DNA of 49,573 nucleotides from assembly GCF_008042275.1 (NCBI RefSeq), contig NZ_RDBK01000022.1:305432-355004 (forward strand), given 5' to 3'. The notes beneath the pieces are model-generated. The model had not been told where the DNA came from and did no database searches. It saw only the letters and a list, made by a program, of their open reading frames with translations. How positions within the stretch are numbered: the stretch's first letter is position 1; each line of letters begins with the position of its first letter. This document shows, piece by piece, positions 1 to 9,547 of this stretch. The stretch comes from Streptomyces sp. OR43. GTDB lineage: Bacteria; Actinomycetota; Actinomycetes; Streptomycetales; Streptomycetaceae. Position numbers and translations under genes: made by a program.

Positions 1-597
1 GCCGACCAGGACACCGGACGAGGCCTGCGGCTCGGCGGGGGAGTCCGCCGGTCCGGCGCCGAGCCGGTAGCGCGCCGTCTGGTGCCCGGACGGGCCGAGG
101 TAGATCTCGTTGAGTGCCAGCAGCCGCTGGGTGTCGTCGGCCACCGCCTCCACCATGGTGAGCTCGTCCGCCGCGGCACCCGGCGCCACGGCCGCCCGCA
201 GGAGGGCCGCGGCGTCGCCCGGCCGGTGGCGGACCAGGACGCCGGGGTTGCGGCCTGGGTCGGTGTCGATGCCCAGGACCGGCTGGCCGGAGAGGTACTT
301 GGCGGCGTTGGCGACCAGGCCGTCCTGGCCGACGACGACCACCACGTCCTCGGGTGCGAACAGGAACCGGTCCAGATCCGCCCGCTCCACCCGCGAGTGG
401 CGCCACTGGAGCGGAACGGCCGCCGCCACATCGGCCAGCGCCTGCTGGGTCCGTCGATGCCGCCCGGCCACCTCGTCGATGGACCGGCCGCGGCTGGAGA
501 GGAAGAACGCCGCCTGGCCGTGCGTGCCGTGCCGGGCCAGCAATTCCTCGTACTCCGTGGTGCGGTGGACCAGGACCGCCCTCGGGGCCAGGCTCAC
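1..597 (-). CDS. NAD kinase-like protein (3' end cut by window edge)
   Basis: This frame is open from a GTG at 597 to the left edge, so 199 residues are visible and the C-terminus is missing. The central part contains VVVVGQDGLVANAAKYL followed by GQPVLGIDTDPGRN, which resembles the glycine-rich nucleotide-binding core of ATP-NAD kinases, and a later LALNEIYLGPSG segment matches the conserved 'NE' motif of that fold. The GTG overlaps the TGA stop of the SPFH gene (GTGA), so the two are translationally coupled. Family knowledge would place it as a kinase of NAD or a related substrate. The canonical GGDGT motif is altered to GQDGL, so it may not be a housekeeping NAD kinase. The assignment rests on motif reading only. 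Confidence 0.7.
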   Translation of the reverse strand, partial: MSLAPRAVLVHRTTEYEELLARHGTHGQAAFFLSSRGRSIDEVAGRHRRTQQALADVAAAVPLQWRHSRVERADLDRFLFAPEDVVVVVGQDGLVANAAKYLSGQPVLGIDTDPGRNPGVLVRHRPGDAAALLRAAVAPGAAADELTMVEAVADDTQRLLALNEIYLGPSGHQTARYRLGAGPADSPAEPQASSGVLVG

Positions 598-1607
598 GCC
601 CGGGTCTCCGGCGTGGTCCGGCCGAGCTTGGTGAGCAGGCCGGTGAGGACGTCGGGGGAGAGGGTGAGGCTGTCGATGCGCGGCAGGTTCTCGGCGAGCC
701 GGGTCGCGGCCAGTGCGTGCAGGGTCGCGGGGGCCACCTCTGCGTGCACCCGGAGCCAGGCCGCCTGGGACTCGGCACGGGCCGCGCCGACCTCGCGGGC
801 CGCCTCCGCCTCGGCGCGGGCGAGGCGCACCGTGCGCGCGGCCTCGGCCTCGGCGCGCACTCCGTCGGCCGCCGCATGCTCCTCGGCCTCCCGACGGGTG
901 TTGGTGCCGCGCTGCTCGACGAGCTGTTCCTCGCGCCGGGCGAGCTCGATCTGGCTGGCCAGTTCGTTCTCGGCGATCGTCCGCTCGCGCTCGACGGCCA
1001 CGGCCCGGCGTTCGTAGGTGGCCCGGTCGGCCTCCTGCTGGATCTGCTCGCGGGCGGGGGTGCGCAGCGCCCGTTCGACCTCGGCCTCGGGGCGGATGGC
1101 GACGACGCGCACCGCCACCACCTCGATGCCGGTGGCGGGGAGCCTGGGCTCGTCGGCGAGGCCGGCCGCCACGCGTTCGCGTACGGAGGCGACGCCGTCC
1201 ACCAGTGCGGCGGCCAGCGGGGTGCGGGCCAGGACGTCCAGGGTGTGCTGCTGGGCGGTCTCGGTCAGCAGGGTCGCGATCTGTTCCAGCGGGGCGCCGC
1301 GCCAGGCGCCGGTGTCGGGGTCGACGGAGAAGTCGAGGCGTGCGGCCGCTTCGGCCGGATCGCTGATCCGGTACGTGACGGTGGCCTGCACGGTGACGTC
1401 CTGGAAGTCGGCCGTCCGGGCGTGGAAGGCCATGGCCAGCTCGCGGTCGTTGACCGGGACCTCGGAGAGCGCGGCGCTCAGCGACCGGTACCAGAAGCTC
1501 AGCCCGGCCCCGTCGTGGGCGAGCCGGCCGCGCTTGTGGTGGCGGATGTGGGCGGTGGGAGCTGAGCGCAGATGACGCCAGCCGAAGCGCCGGGTGATGT
1601 CGGCCAT
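594..1607 (-). CDS. SPFH/band-7 domain protein
   Basis: The 337-residue product has an N-terminal beta-rich SPFH/band-7 domain (roughly residues 30-190, including the DVTVQATVTYRISDP stretch typical of stomatin/prohibitin relatives). A long alanine/glutamate/arginine-rich coiled coil follows (about 195-300). No strong N-terminal membrane helix is evident, so membrane association would be peripheral or through partners. SPFH proteins usually form ring or cage oligomers that organise membrane proteins. The start ATG at 1607 lies a short distance after an AAGGGGG-type ribosome site. The stop overlaps the start of the NAD-kinase-like gene, implying a two-gene transcript. The cargo or partner of this protein cannot be told from sequence. 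Confidence 0.85.
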   Translation of the reverse strand: MADITRRFGWRHLRSAPTAHIRHHKRGRLAHDGAGLSFWYRSLSAALSEVPVNDRELAMAFHARTADFQDVTVQATVTYRISDPAEAAARLDFSVDPDTGAWRGAPLEQIATLLTETAQQHTLDVLARTPLAAALVDGVASVRERVAAGLADEPRLPATGIEVVAVRVVAIRPEAEVERALRTPAREQIQQEADRATYERRAVAVERERTIAENELASQIELARREEQLVEQRGTNTRREAEEHAAADGVRAEAEAARTVRLARAEAEAAREVGAARAESQAAWLRVHAEVAPATLHALAATRLAENLPRIDSLTLSPDVLTGLLTKLGRTTPETRA

Positions 1608-1635
1608 GGTGGGACCCCCTTGTTCTCGTCATTGA

Positions 1636-1666
1636 GACGATATGGGGTCGCCCTGAATATCGTCAA
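1636..1666 (-). promoter_or_regulatory. Promoter with dyad operator for the SPFH gene
   Basis: On the minus strand TTGACG (1666-1661) and TATCGT (1642-1637) form a near-consensus sigma-70-type promoter with an 18-bp spacer, about 30 bases upstream of the SPFH start. GACGATAT (1636-1643) and ATATCGTC (1657-1664) are perfect inverted arms separated by 13 bp and cover both promoter boxes. A dimeric repressor is the likely ligand; its identity is unknown. Confidence 0.6.
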
Positions 1667-1707
1667 GTGGACGAAAAGAAGGCCCGGGACATGGCGGGAA
1701 ACGCGGA

Positions 1708-1739
1708 CGGCCGGTGACCTCCGCAGAGGTCACCGGCCG
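1708..1739 (-). terminator. Intrinsic terminator hairpin after TetR gene
   Basis: A perfect 14-bp GC-rich stem (1708-1721 with 1726-1739) closes a CGCA tetraloop about 80 bases beyond the TetR stop codon. There is no long U-tract, which is common for Streptomyces terminators. Confidence 0.65.
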
Positions 1740-1785
1740 GCCGGGAGGTGCGCCGCCCCCGTCCCCACGGTGCGGCGCGGGCGGA

Positions 1786-1810
1786 CCGTCGTCATCCGCT
1801 GGGACGACGG
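1786..1810 (-). terminator. Secondary hairpin directly after TetR stop
   Basis: CCGTCGTC (1786-1793) pairs with GACGACGG (1803-1810) around a 9-base loop only 10 bases past the TetR stop. It may act with the larger hairpin at 1708-1739. Confidence 0.4.
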
Positions 1811-1820
1811 CCCACGTCTG

Positions 1821-2450
1821 TCAGGACCCGGACACCCGTGCGTCCAGGCCGAGTGCGGGAAAGACCGCGCCCTCCACGAAGCGGACGAGGAACGTCTCGT
1901 CCGCGTAGGCGCAGTCCAGCAGCGGCCGGGCGCGCATCACGCCCAGCAGCTGGGCGGAGACGAACTCCGCCGCCGGGTTGTCCGCGGCCACCTCGCCGCG
2001 CTCCACGCCGCGCGCGACCATGGCGTCAATCGCCGCCAGCTCGGGCAGGATCAGTGACTCGCGCAGCGCGCACAGCAGCTCCGGGCTCTGCAGCGCGGCA
2101 TGGCTCAGGGCCAGCATCAGGGGCGTGTCGCGTCCGGAGCCCTCGCCGATGGCGCGCGCCGCCTCACGCAGGTCGCCGGCCAGTGTGCCCGTGTCGATCC
2201 GGCCGAGCAGTCCGCGCCGGGTCCCGTGCAGTGCGGCGACCACCAGCTCGGGTTTCGAGCCCCACTGGCGGTAGAGAGTGGACTTGCCGCAGCGGGACCG
2301 GGAGGCGACGCCCTCCATGGTGAGTGACTCGTAGCCGCTCTCCCTCAGCATGTCGAGCACGGCCGTGTAGAGCTCCTGGGCCCGTTCCGGTGTGATCTTC
2401 GAGCGGCGTGACGCGGTGGCCTGTTCCGGCTCCGTTTCCAGCGACGACAT
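1821..2450 (-). CDS. TetR/AcrR family repressor
   Basis: This 209-residue regulator has a TetR_N helix-turn-helix (residues about 25-70) with the diagnostic ESLTMEGVASRSRCGKSTLYRQWGS stretch split here as ESLTMEGVASRSRC / GKSTLYRQWGS. A C-terminal ligand-binding helical domain follows. I placed the start at the ATG at 2450 because GAGAGGGAAAG lies just upstream. An in-frame start at 2579 would translate the operator region and is unlikely. The gene is divergent from the PAP2/DMT pair and the space between them is packed with inverted and direct repeats. That points to autoregulation and control of the exporter pair. The inducer cannot be predicted. Confidence 0.88.
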   Translation of the reverse strand: MSSLETEPEQATASRRSKITPERAQELYTAVLDMLRESGYESLTMEGVASRSRCGKSTLYRQWGSKPELVVAALHGTRRGLLGRIDTGTLAGDLREAARAIGEGSGRDTPLMLALSHAALQSPELLCALRESLILPELAAIDAMVARGVERGEVAADNPAAEFVSAQLLGVMRARPLLDCAYADETFLVRFVEGAVFPALGLDARVSGS

Positions 2451-2486
2451 GCGCTTTCCCTCTCTGCGACTCTGCGACGAGGTCCA

Positions 2487-2558
2487 TCGATACGCCAGTG
2501 TACCGATACGCGAGTGTTCCGATACGCCTCCGTATCGGTACACTGGCGTATCGATACG
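2487..2558. promoter_or_regulatory. Operator array: 24-bp inverted repeat plus 16-bp-phased GATACG boxes
   Basis: Two identical 24-bp arms (2487-2510 and 2531-2554) form a perfect inverted repeat around a 20-bp spacer. GATACG recurs at 2489, 2505 and 2521, exactly 16 bp apart, and its complement CGTATC at 2531 and 2547, again 16 bp apart. CGTATCGATACG (2547-2558) is itself a perfect palindrome, and GATACG-CCTC-CGTATC (2521-2536) is another dyad. The array lies between the divergent TetR and PAP2 genes and is best explained as several tandem TetR-dimer sites. Confidence 0.8.
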
Positions 2559-2612
2559 GCGCGGACCCGTCCCTGCCACCGAAACACCGCTTCGTCAGCA
2601 AAGGGGCACCGG

Positions 2613-3452
2613 ATGATGTTCGCCGGTAGCAGGCCCGCCGATCGGGAGCCGGACACCACTGCCCGACCACCCCTCGTCCGCGAGCTTCTTCTGGTCGTAG
2701 GACTCTTCGTGATCTACAAGTTCGGCCGCCAGGCGGCCAACGGTCACGTCGACGAGGCGTTCCACAACGCCGCCCGCGTATGGGATCTCGAACGGGCCGT
2801 CCACCTGCCCGGCGAGGGCGCCGTGCAAGGGCTGCTGCTCCACGACGAGACGATGGTCCACCTCGCGAACACCTACTACGCGACCGTGCACTTCCCGGCC
2901 ACCCTGCTCTTCCTCGGCTGGCTGTACTGGCGCCGTCCGCGCCACTACGTATGGTCCCGCCGCATCCTCGCCGTCCTCACGGGCGCCGCACTGGCCCTGC
3001 ACCTGCTGTTCCCGCTCGCCCCGCCCCGGCTGCTCGCCGCCACCGGCCTGATCGACACCGGTCAGGTCTACGGACCGACGGTGTACGGGTCCACGCCCGC
3101 CACCGACTCGATGGCCAACCAGTTCGCCGCGATGCCCTCGCTGCACTTCGGCTGGGCGGTCATGGTCGGCGTCGGCCTGGTCGTCGCCACCCGCTCGCGC
3201 CTGCGCTGGCTGTGGCTGCTGCACCCGGCGATCACGCTGCTCGTCATAGTCGGCACCGCCAACCACTACTGGCTGGACTCGATCGTGGTGGCCGCGCTGC
3301 TCTCGGTGGCCTTCGCGGCGCTGCGGCTGCCGCGCGCGGAGCCGGTCCGCAAGCATCTGCCGTGGCCGTCCACGGCCGGCGAGCCGGCCTACGCCGTCGC
3401 CGCCACCGACGTGTCGGGCCGTTCCTACGCCTCCTTTGGGGCCGGCCGATGA
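2613..3452 (+). CDS. PAP2-superfamily membrane phosphatase/transferase
   Basis: The 279-residue polytopic membrane protein carries the C-terminal PAP2 signature: MPSLHFGW (His178) and NHYWLD (His228, Asp232), the catalytic pair seen in the inositolphosphotransferase (Aur1/Ipt1-like) branch. The classical KxxxxxxRP motif is not obvious. About five or six hydrophobic segments are visible. Members act on lipid phosphates or phospho-alcohols at the outer membrane face. I chose ATG 2613, preceded by AAAGGGG, over an upstream in-frame start inside the operator array. Its stop overlaps the ATG of the DMT gene (ATGA), so the two are coupled. Regulation by the divergent TetR is likely. Confidence 0.8.
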   Translation: MMFAGSRPADREPDTTARPPLVRELLLVVGLFVIYKFGRQAANGHVDEAFHNAARVWDLERAVHLPGEGAVQGLLLHDETMVHLANTYYATVHFPATLLFLGWLYWRRPRHYVWSRRILAVLTGAALALHLLFPLAPPRLLAATGLIDTGQVYGPTVYGSTPATDSMANQFAAMPSLHFGWAVMVGVGLVVATRSRLRWLWLLHPAITLLVIVGTANHYWLDSIVVAALLSVAFAALRLPRAEPVRKHLPWPSTAGEPAYAVAATDVSGRSYASFGAGR

Positions 3453-4408
3453 ACGCCACCCTGGTCGCCGTCGCGCTGTCGCTCGTCTCCGCCGCCGCCT
3501 ACGCCTCCGCCGCGGTGGCGCAGGCGCGGCTCGCGGGACGCACCACGCCCGGCACCGGGACGCTCCGGCTGCTCGGCAGCGGCGCATGGTGGTCGGCCGT
3601 CGGGCTGAACGCCGGTGGCGCCCTGCTGCACGTCGCCGCACTGAAGTACGGTCCGCTCACCCTCGTCCAGCCGCTCGGCGCGCTCACCCTGGTCGCCGCC
3701 GTGCCACTGGGGGCCCGGGCCGCCGGCCGCAGGGTCTCGACGACCGAGTGGCGCGGCACCCTCCTGACGCTGCTGGGCCTGGGCGCCCTGCTGATGACCG
3801 CGGGCGGCTCCGCTCCGCACGAGACGCTGAGCCTGGTCGAGGCGCTCGCCGTCGGAGCGGGAACCGTGGCCGTCGTCGCCGGGCTCAGCCGCCCCGGCGC
3901 CCGCCCCGGCCTGCGGCACGCCGCGGCCTCGGGCATCACCTCGGGCGTCGCCTCCGCGCTGACGCAGACGCTGACCGTCGCCGTCACCGACCACACCACG
4001 GGCCCGCTGTTCAGCTGGCGCCTGGTGGTCGTCGCGGTGCTCGTGTCGGCCTTCGCGATGGGCGGACTGCTCCTCTCCCAGACCGCCTACCGGGGCGGCC
4101 TCGGTGCGCCGCTCGCCGTGGTCACCCTCGCCAATCCGGTCGCGGCGGCGGCCATCGGCCTGGCCCTGCTGGGGGAGCGGCTCCAGGGCGGGACGATCAG
4201 CCTGGTCCCGGCGCTGCTGGGCTCGGCGGCGGCGGTGCGGGGCGTGATCCTGCTCAGCCGCGCCCAGGCGCAGACCGCGCCGGCCGTGGACGCGGTCCCG
4301 GCCGGACGGCCTCCGGCCACCCCGTCGAGGGTGGTCATCAAGAGCCCGCGGGCCGCACTCCACCAGGAACACGGCCACCTGCGCCGGATCCGGGCCGGCC
4401 GCTCCTAG
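3449..4408 (+). CDS. DMT-superfamily (EamA-like) transporter
   Basis: The 319-residue product has about nine or ten transmembrane helices arranged as two similar halves, as in drug/metabolite transporters of the EamA type. Recognisable pieces include LKYGPLTLVQPLGALTLV in the first half and APLAVVTLANPVAAAAIG followed by LLGERL in the second. The last 50 residues are hydrophilic and probably cytoplasmic. The start overlaps the PAP2 stop by four bases. Pairing of a lipid-phosphate-type enzyme with a small-molecule or lipid-moiety exporter behind a TetR-controlled promoter suggests envelope modification or efflux. That functional link is inference. Confidence 0.82.
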   Translation: MNATLVAVALSLVSAAAYASAAVAQARLAGRTTPGTGTLRLLGSGAWWSAVGLNAGGALLHVAALKYGPLTLVQPLGALTLVAAVPLGARAAGRRVSTTEWRGTLLTLLGLGALLMTAGGSAPHETLSLVEALAVGAGTVAVVAGLSRPGARPGLRHAAASGITSGVASALTQTLTVAVTDHTTGPLFSWRLVVVAVLVSAFAMGGLLLSQTAYRGGLGAPLAVVTLANPVAAAAIGLALLGERLQGGTISLVPALLGSAAAVRGVILLSRAQAQTAPAVDAVPAGRPPATPSRVVIKSPRAALHQEHGHLRRIRAGRS

Positions 4409-4418
4409 GACCGGCCCG
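4391..4418. terminator. Convergent terminator hairpin
   Basis: CGGGCCGG (4391-4398) pairs with CCGGCCCG (4411-4418). The hairpin covers the DMT stop codon and lies in the 21-bp gap between convergent genes, so it may serve both strands. Confidence 0.45.
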
Positions 4419-4429
4419 CCCGGCGACCG

Positions 4430-4981
4430 CTACCCGAGATCGGCCGCCGCGGCGCCGGCGTCCTCGTCCAGTGCCCGGGTCAGCCAGCCGACCCAGAAGT
4501 TCTCCAGATCGATGCCGCCGCGCAGCACGAGATGGCGCAGCCGGTCCTGAGCGGCGTCCCGACCGGGCGGGAAGTCCCGCTCCTCGATCTCCAGATACTC
4601 CGCGAGCCGGAGCCGGTGCAGCGCGAGGTGGCGGCGCAGCTCCGCGTCGAGGCCGGGCGCGCCCACGACCGCCGCCGCCCGCATCCGCAGCAGCAGCGGA
4701 TCGCGGATCTGCTTGGGGTCCTCCGGGCGGGCGACCCAGGCGGACAGTGCCTCGCGGCCCGCGGGCAGCACCTCGTACTCCTTCTTCTGCCCCCGGGCCG
4801 GCTGTGCGGGCGCCAGTGCCCTGATCTGTCCGGCCTGCTCCAGCTTCCCCAGCTCGCGGTAGATCTGCTGATGCGTGGCCGACCAGAAGTAGCCGATCGA
4901 ACGGTCGAACCTGCGGGTCAGCTCCAGCCCCGACGACGGCTTCTCGAGCAGGGCGGTGAGGATCGCGTGCGGGAGTGACAT
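4430..4981 (-). CDS. PadR family transcriptional regulator
   Basis: The 183-residue protein has an N-terminal PadR winged helix (about residues 5-80, with LPHAILTALLEKPSSG, HQQIYRELGKLEQAG and a basic wing) and a C-terminal helical dimerisation domain of the Vir_act_alpha_C type (about 95-175). I chose ATG 4981, which has AGGA 8 bases upstream; an ATG three codons earlier has no better ribosome site. It sits upstream of and collinear with nothing obvious on its strand; fadH lies behind it on the same strand with a terminator between. Target genes are not evident. The neighbouring DMT or fadH genes are candidates only by proximity. Confidence 0.85.
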   Translation of the reverse strand: MSLPHAILTALLEKPSSGLELTRRFDRSIGYFWSATHQQIYRELGKLEQAGQIRALAPAQPARGQKKEYEVLPAGREALSAWVARPEDPKQIRDPLLLRMRAAAVVGAPGLDAELRRHLALHRLRLAEYLEIEERDFPPGRDAAQDRLRHLVLRGGIDLENFWVGWLTRALDEDAGAAAADLG

Positions 4982-5006
4982 GGGGTGCATCCTAAGGAGC
5001 CCCGGA

Positions 5007-5029
5007 GGGCCGGACGGGAGGTCCGGCCC
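5007..5029 (-). terminator. Terminator after fadH
   Basis: A perfect 9-bp stem (GGGCCGGAC 5007-5015 with GTCCGGCCC 5021-5029) with a 5-base loop lies 13 bases after the fadH stop. Confidence 0.65.
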
Positions 5030-5042
5030 CCGGAGACCGTGA

Positions 5043-7151
<2,109 letters not shown>

Positions 7152-7293
7152 TCACGGGTCACGCGCCGCTCCCGGGTCCCCCGGACGGCGTAACAACGTG
7201 ACCCCTCGGGACCCCGGTGCGCGGAGAGTGGATGACGTAGCGCACCCGGGCCCCTTCCTTCCGGCCGGGCCCCCGACCCTTCCGGAGACCCTC

Positions 7294-7818
7294 ATGGGCA
7301 GCGTCAACCGTCGTGACCTCGGCCTGCTTGTCCTTCGTGTCGGCACCGGCGCGGTGCTGGCCGCGCACGGCAGCCAGAAACTCGCCGGCTGGTTCGGCGG
7401 CGGCGGCATCGAGGGCACCACGGCCGCGATGGAGGCTATGGGCTTCCACCCGCCGAAGCACAGCGCCATCGCCGCCGGCCTGGGCGAGGCCGGCGGCGGC
7501 GTCCTGCTGGCCCTGGGCCTGGCCACCCCGGCCGCCGGCGCGGCCGCGGCGGGCGCTATGGCGGGAGCCGTGGCCGTCCATGCCCCCGCCGGGTTCTTCG
7601 CGCAGGGCGGCGGCTACGAATACCCCGCCTTCCTCGGCTTCACCGCTGCCGCGATCGGCCTGACCGGACCCGGCCGCTACTCCGTGGACCACGCCACCCG
7701 GCACGCGTTCAACCAGCCCTGGATGGTGGCGCTGGCCTTCGTGGGCAGCGCCGCGGCCGCGGTCGCCGTCGTCGGCAAGCGGGCCAAGGGACAGGTCGCG
7801 GAGCCGGAGGAGTTCTGA
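7294..7818 (+). CDS. DoxX family membrane protein
   Basis: The 174-residue protein starts with the typical DoxX N-terminus (LGLLVLRVGTGAVLAAHGSQKL then a glycine-rich WFGGGG turn), listed here in parts: LGLLVLRVGTGAVLAAHG and SQKLAGWFGGGG. Four hydrophobic helices follow. The family is membrane-bound and in some cases linked to thiosulfate oxidation or redox homeostasis; most members are uncharacterised. ATG 7294 has GGAG seven bases upstream. The gene is divergent from fadH and convergent with fprB, so it is probably transcribed alone. A role in redox balance would fit the flanking flavoenzymes, but that is inference. Confidence 0.85.
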   Translation: MGSVNRRDLGLLVLRVGTGAVLAAHGSQKLAGWFGGGGIEGTTAAMEAMGFHPPKHSAIAAGLGEAGGGVLLALGLATPAAGAAAAGAMAGAVAVHAPAGFFAQGGGYEYPAFLGFTAAAIGLTGPGRYSVDHATRHAFNQPWMVALAFVGSAAAAVAVVGKRAKGQVAEPEEF

Positions 7819-7837
7819 GCCCTGCTGGGTGCCGGGC

Positions 7838-9484
7838 TCAGCGCACCGGCCTCCAGCGGCTCGCCTTCGACGCGGCGATCAGCGCGGGAACCGTCTCGAA
7901 CTTGACGCGCGGGCGGCCCTGTTCGCGGCCCCGGGCCTGCTCGGCGCGGTCGATGGCGGCCAGGCCCCGGGCGTCGACCACCTGACGGCCACGGTTGCGG
8001 GCCAGCCGCGCGAACGCCTTCGCCGGGTACGCGGGTGAGGGCAGCGCGCCCGCGACGGCGTCGGCCAGGAGGGTGCCGACGGTCTCGGCGGCGCAGGTGC
8101 GGTTGGCCCCGATGCCGCCCGAGGGGCCGCGCTTGATCCAGCCGACGACATAGCTGCCGGGCATGCCCGCCACCCGGCCGCCCTCGTGCGGCACGGTGCC
8201 GGTCGCCTCGTCGAAGGGCAGACCGGGCACCGGCAGGCCCCGGTAGCCGATCGCCCGCAGGAACAGCCCGGCGGGAACGACCTGTTCGCCGTCGGCGGCC
8301 GTCACCCGCACCGCCTCGACGCCATCGCCGCCGAGCACCTCCACCGGCGAGGAATGGAAGCGGAAGACGAGACGACGCCCGGGCGGCGGGGGTTGCGACC
8401 AGTCGACCGCCTCCCGGAGCAATTCACGTAGCAGGGCAGCCTTTTCGCCCGTGGCCGCCGCCTCGATCGCCGCTCCGGTCCGCGGGTCGCCGTCGTCGAC
8501 CACCAGCTCCACGCCGGGCAGGTGCCGGAGGGCGAGCAGTTCGGACGCGGTGCAGGCGGTGTCGTCGGGGCCGCGCCTGCCGAGCAGGACGACCTCGCGG
8601 ACCTTGGACTCCCGCAGGGCCGCCAGCGCGTGCCCGGCGATATCCGTGCCCGCGAGCGCGGCGGGGTCGGTGACGAGGATGCGCGCCACATCCAGCGCGA
8701 CGTTGCCGTTGCCGGCGACGATCACCCGCTCCGCGGACAGGTCGAAGGCATGCGGCGGGACCTCCGGGTGGGCGTTGTACCAGGACACGAACGAGGTGGC
8801 CGGGATGCTGGCCGCAAGCTCCTCGCCCGGGATGCCGAGCCGGCGGGAGTCCGACGCCCCGACCGCGTAGATCACCGCGTCGTGATGGGCGGCGAGCTCC
8901 TCGACGGTGAGGTCCTTGCCGACCTCGACCCCCAGATGCATGCGGACCCGGGGGTGGGAGTGGAACCGCGCGAAGGTCTCGCCGACCCCCTTCGTCGCGG
9001 GGTGGTCGGGCGCCACGCCGTACCGGACGAGGCCGCCCGCCACCGGCAGCCGGTCGATCAGCGACACCTCGGCGTTGGTGTGCAGCAGCAGGTCCTCGGC
9101 CGCGTACATCCCGGCCGGGCCGGTGCCGACGACGGCCACCCGGATCGGGGCGAAGTCCGACGGCAGGCTGCGGGGGAACGACGGCTCGCCCCAGGCGTGG
9201 AAGTTCGGGCCGGCGGCCCGCTCCGGCTTCCGGTCCGCGTAGTACGCCGCGTTGATGCCGGCGTACTCCCGCTGCGCTCCGAAGAGGCTGTCCACCGGGA
9301 AGATCGCGTCGACCGGGCAGGCGTCCGCGCAGGCGCCGCAGTCGATGCAGGTCTCGGGGTCGACGTACAGCATCTCCGTGCTGCCGAAGGCCTGCTCCCC
9401 GGGCGCGGGATGGATGCAGTTGACGGGGCACACGGCGACACAGGTGGCGTCGCTGCAGCAGGTCTGGGTGATGGCGTAGGTCAT
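7838..9484 (-). CDS. fprB: 7Fe ferredoxin-fused ferredoxin-NADP+ reductase (FprB type)
   Basis: The 548-residue protein fuses an N-terminal 7Fe ferredoxin (Cys9/15/19/23 for one cluster; Cys46, 49, 52, 56 in a CxxCxxCxxxCP motif for the [4Fe-4S] cluster) to an adrenodoxin-reductase-like flavoprotein. The FAD motif VAVVGTGPAGMYAAEDLL begins near residue 113 and the NADP motif VIVAGNGNVALDVARIL lies in the middle. The C-terminal GGIGANRTCAAETV matches the family. The order and length resemble mycobacterial FprB. It should move electrons between NADPH and a ferredoxin or oxygenase partner. It sits 63 bases downstream of the AurF-like oxygenase on the same strand, which makes that enzyme the obvious partner. 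Confidence 0.92.
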   Translation of the reverse strand: MTYAITQTCCSDATCVAVCPVNCIHPAPGEQAFGSTEMLYVDPETCIDCGACADACPVDAIFPVDSLFGAQREYAGINAAYYADRKPERAAGPNFHAWGEPSFPRSLPSDFAPIRVAVVGTGPAGMYAAEDLLLHTNAEVSLIDRLPVAGGLVRYGVAPDHPATKGVGETFARFHSHPRVRMHLGVEVGKDLTVEELAAHHDAVIYAVGASDSRRLGIPGEELAASIPATSFVSWYNAHPEVPPHAFDLSAERVIVAGNGNVALDVARILVTDPAALAGTDIAGHALAALRESKVREVVLLGRRGPDDTACTASELLALRHLPGVELVVDDGDPRTGAAIEAAATGEKAALLRELLREAVDWSQPPPPGRRLVFRFHSSPVEVLGGDGVEAVRVTAADGEQVVPAGLFLRAIGYRGLPVPGLPFDEATGTVPHEGGRVAGMPGSYVVGWIKRGPSGGIGANRTCAAETVGTLLADAVAGALPSPAYPAKAFARLARNRGRQVVDARGLAAIDRAEQARGREQGRPRVKFETVPALIAASKASRWRPVR

Positions 9485-9547
9485 CGCGTCAGCTCGGGCT
9501 CTCGGCTCGGATCGGATCGGGGCGGCGCGCCCGCGGGGGACCGGGGG

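Noticed and set aside
2100..4824. Several long Arg/Pro-rich frames on both strands across the TetR-PAP2-DMT region.
   Set aside because: They are typical high-GC shadow frames lacking ribosome sites and recognisable domains.
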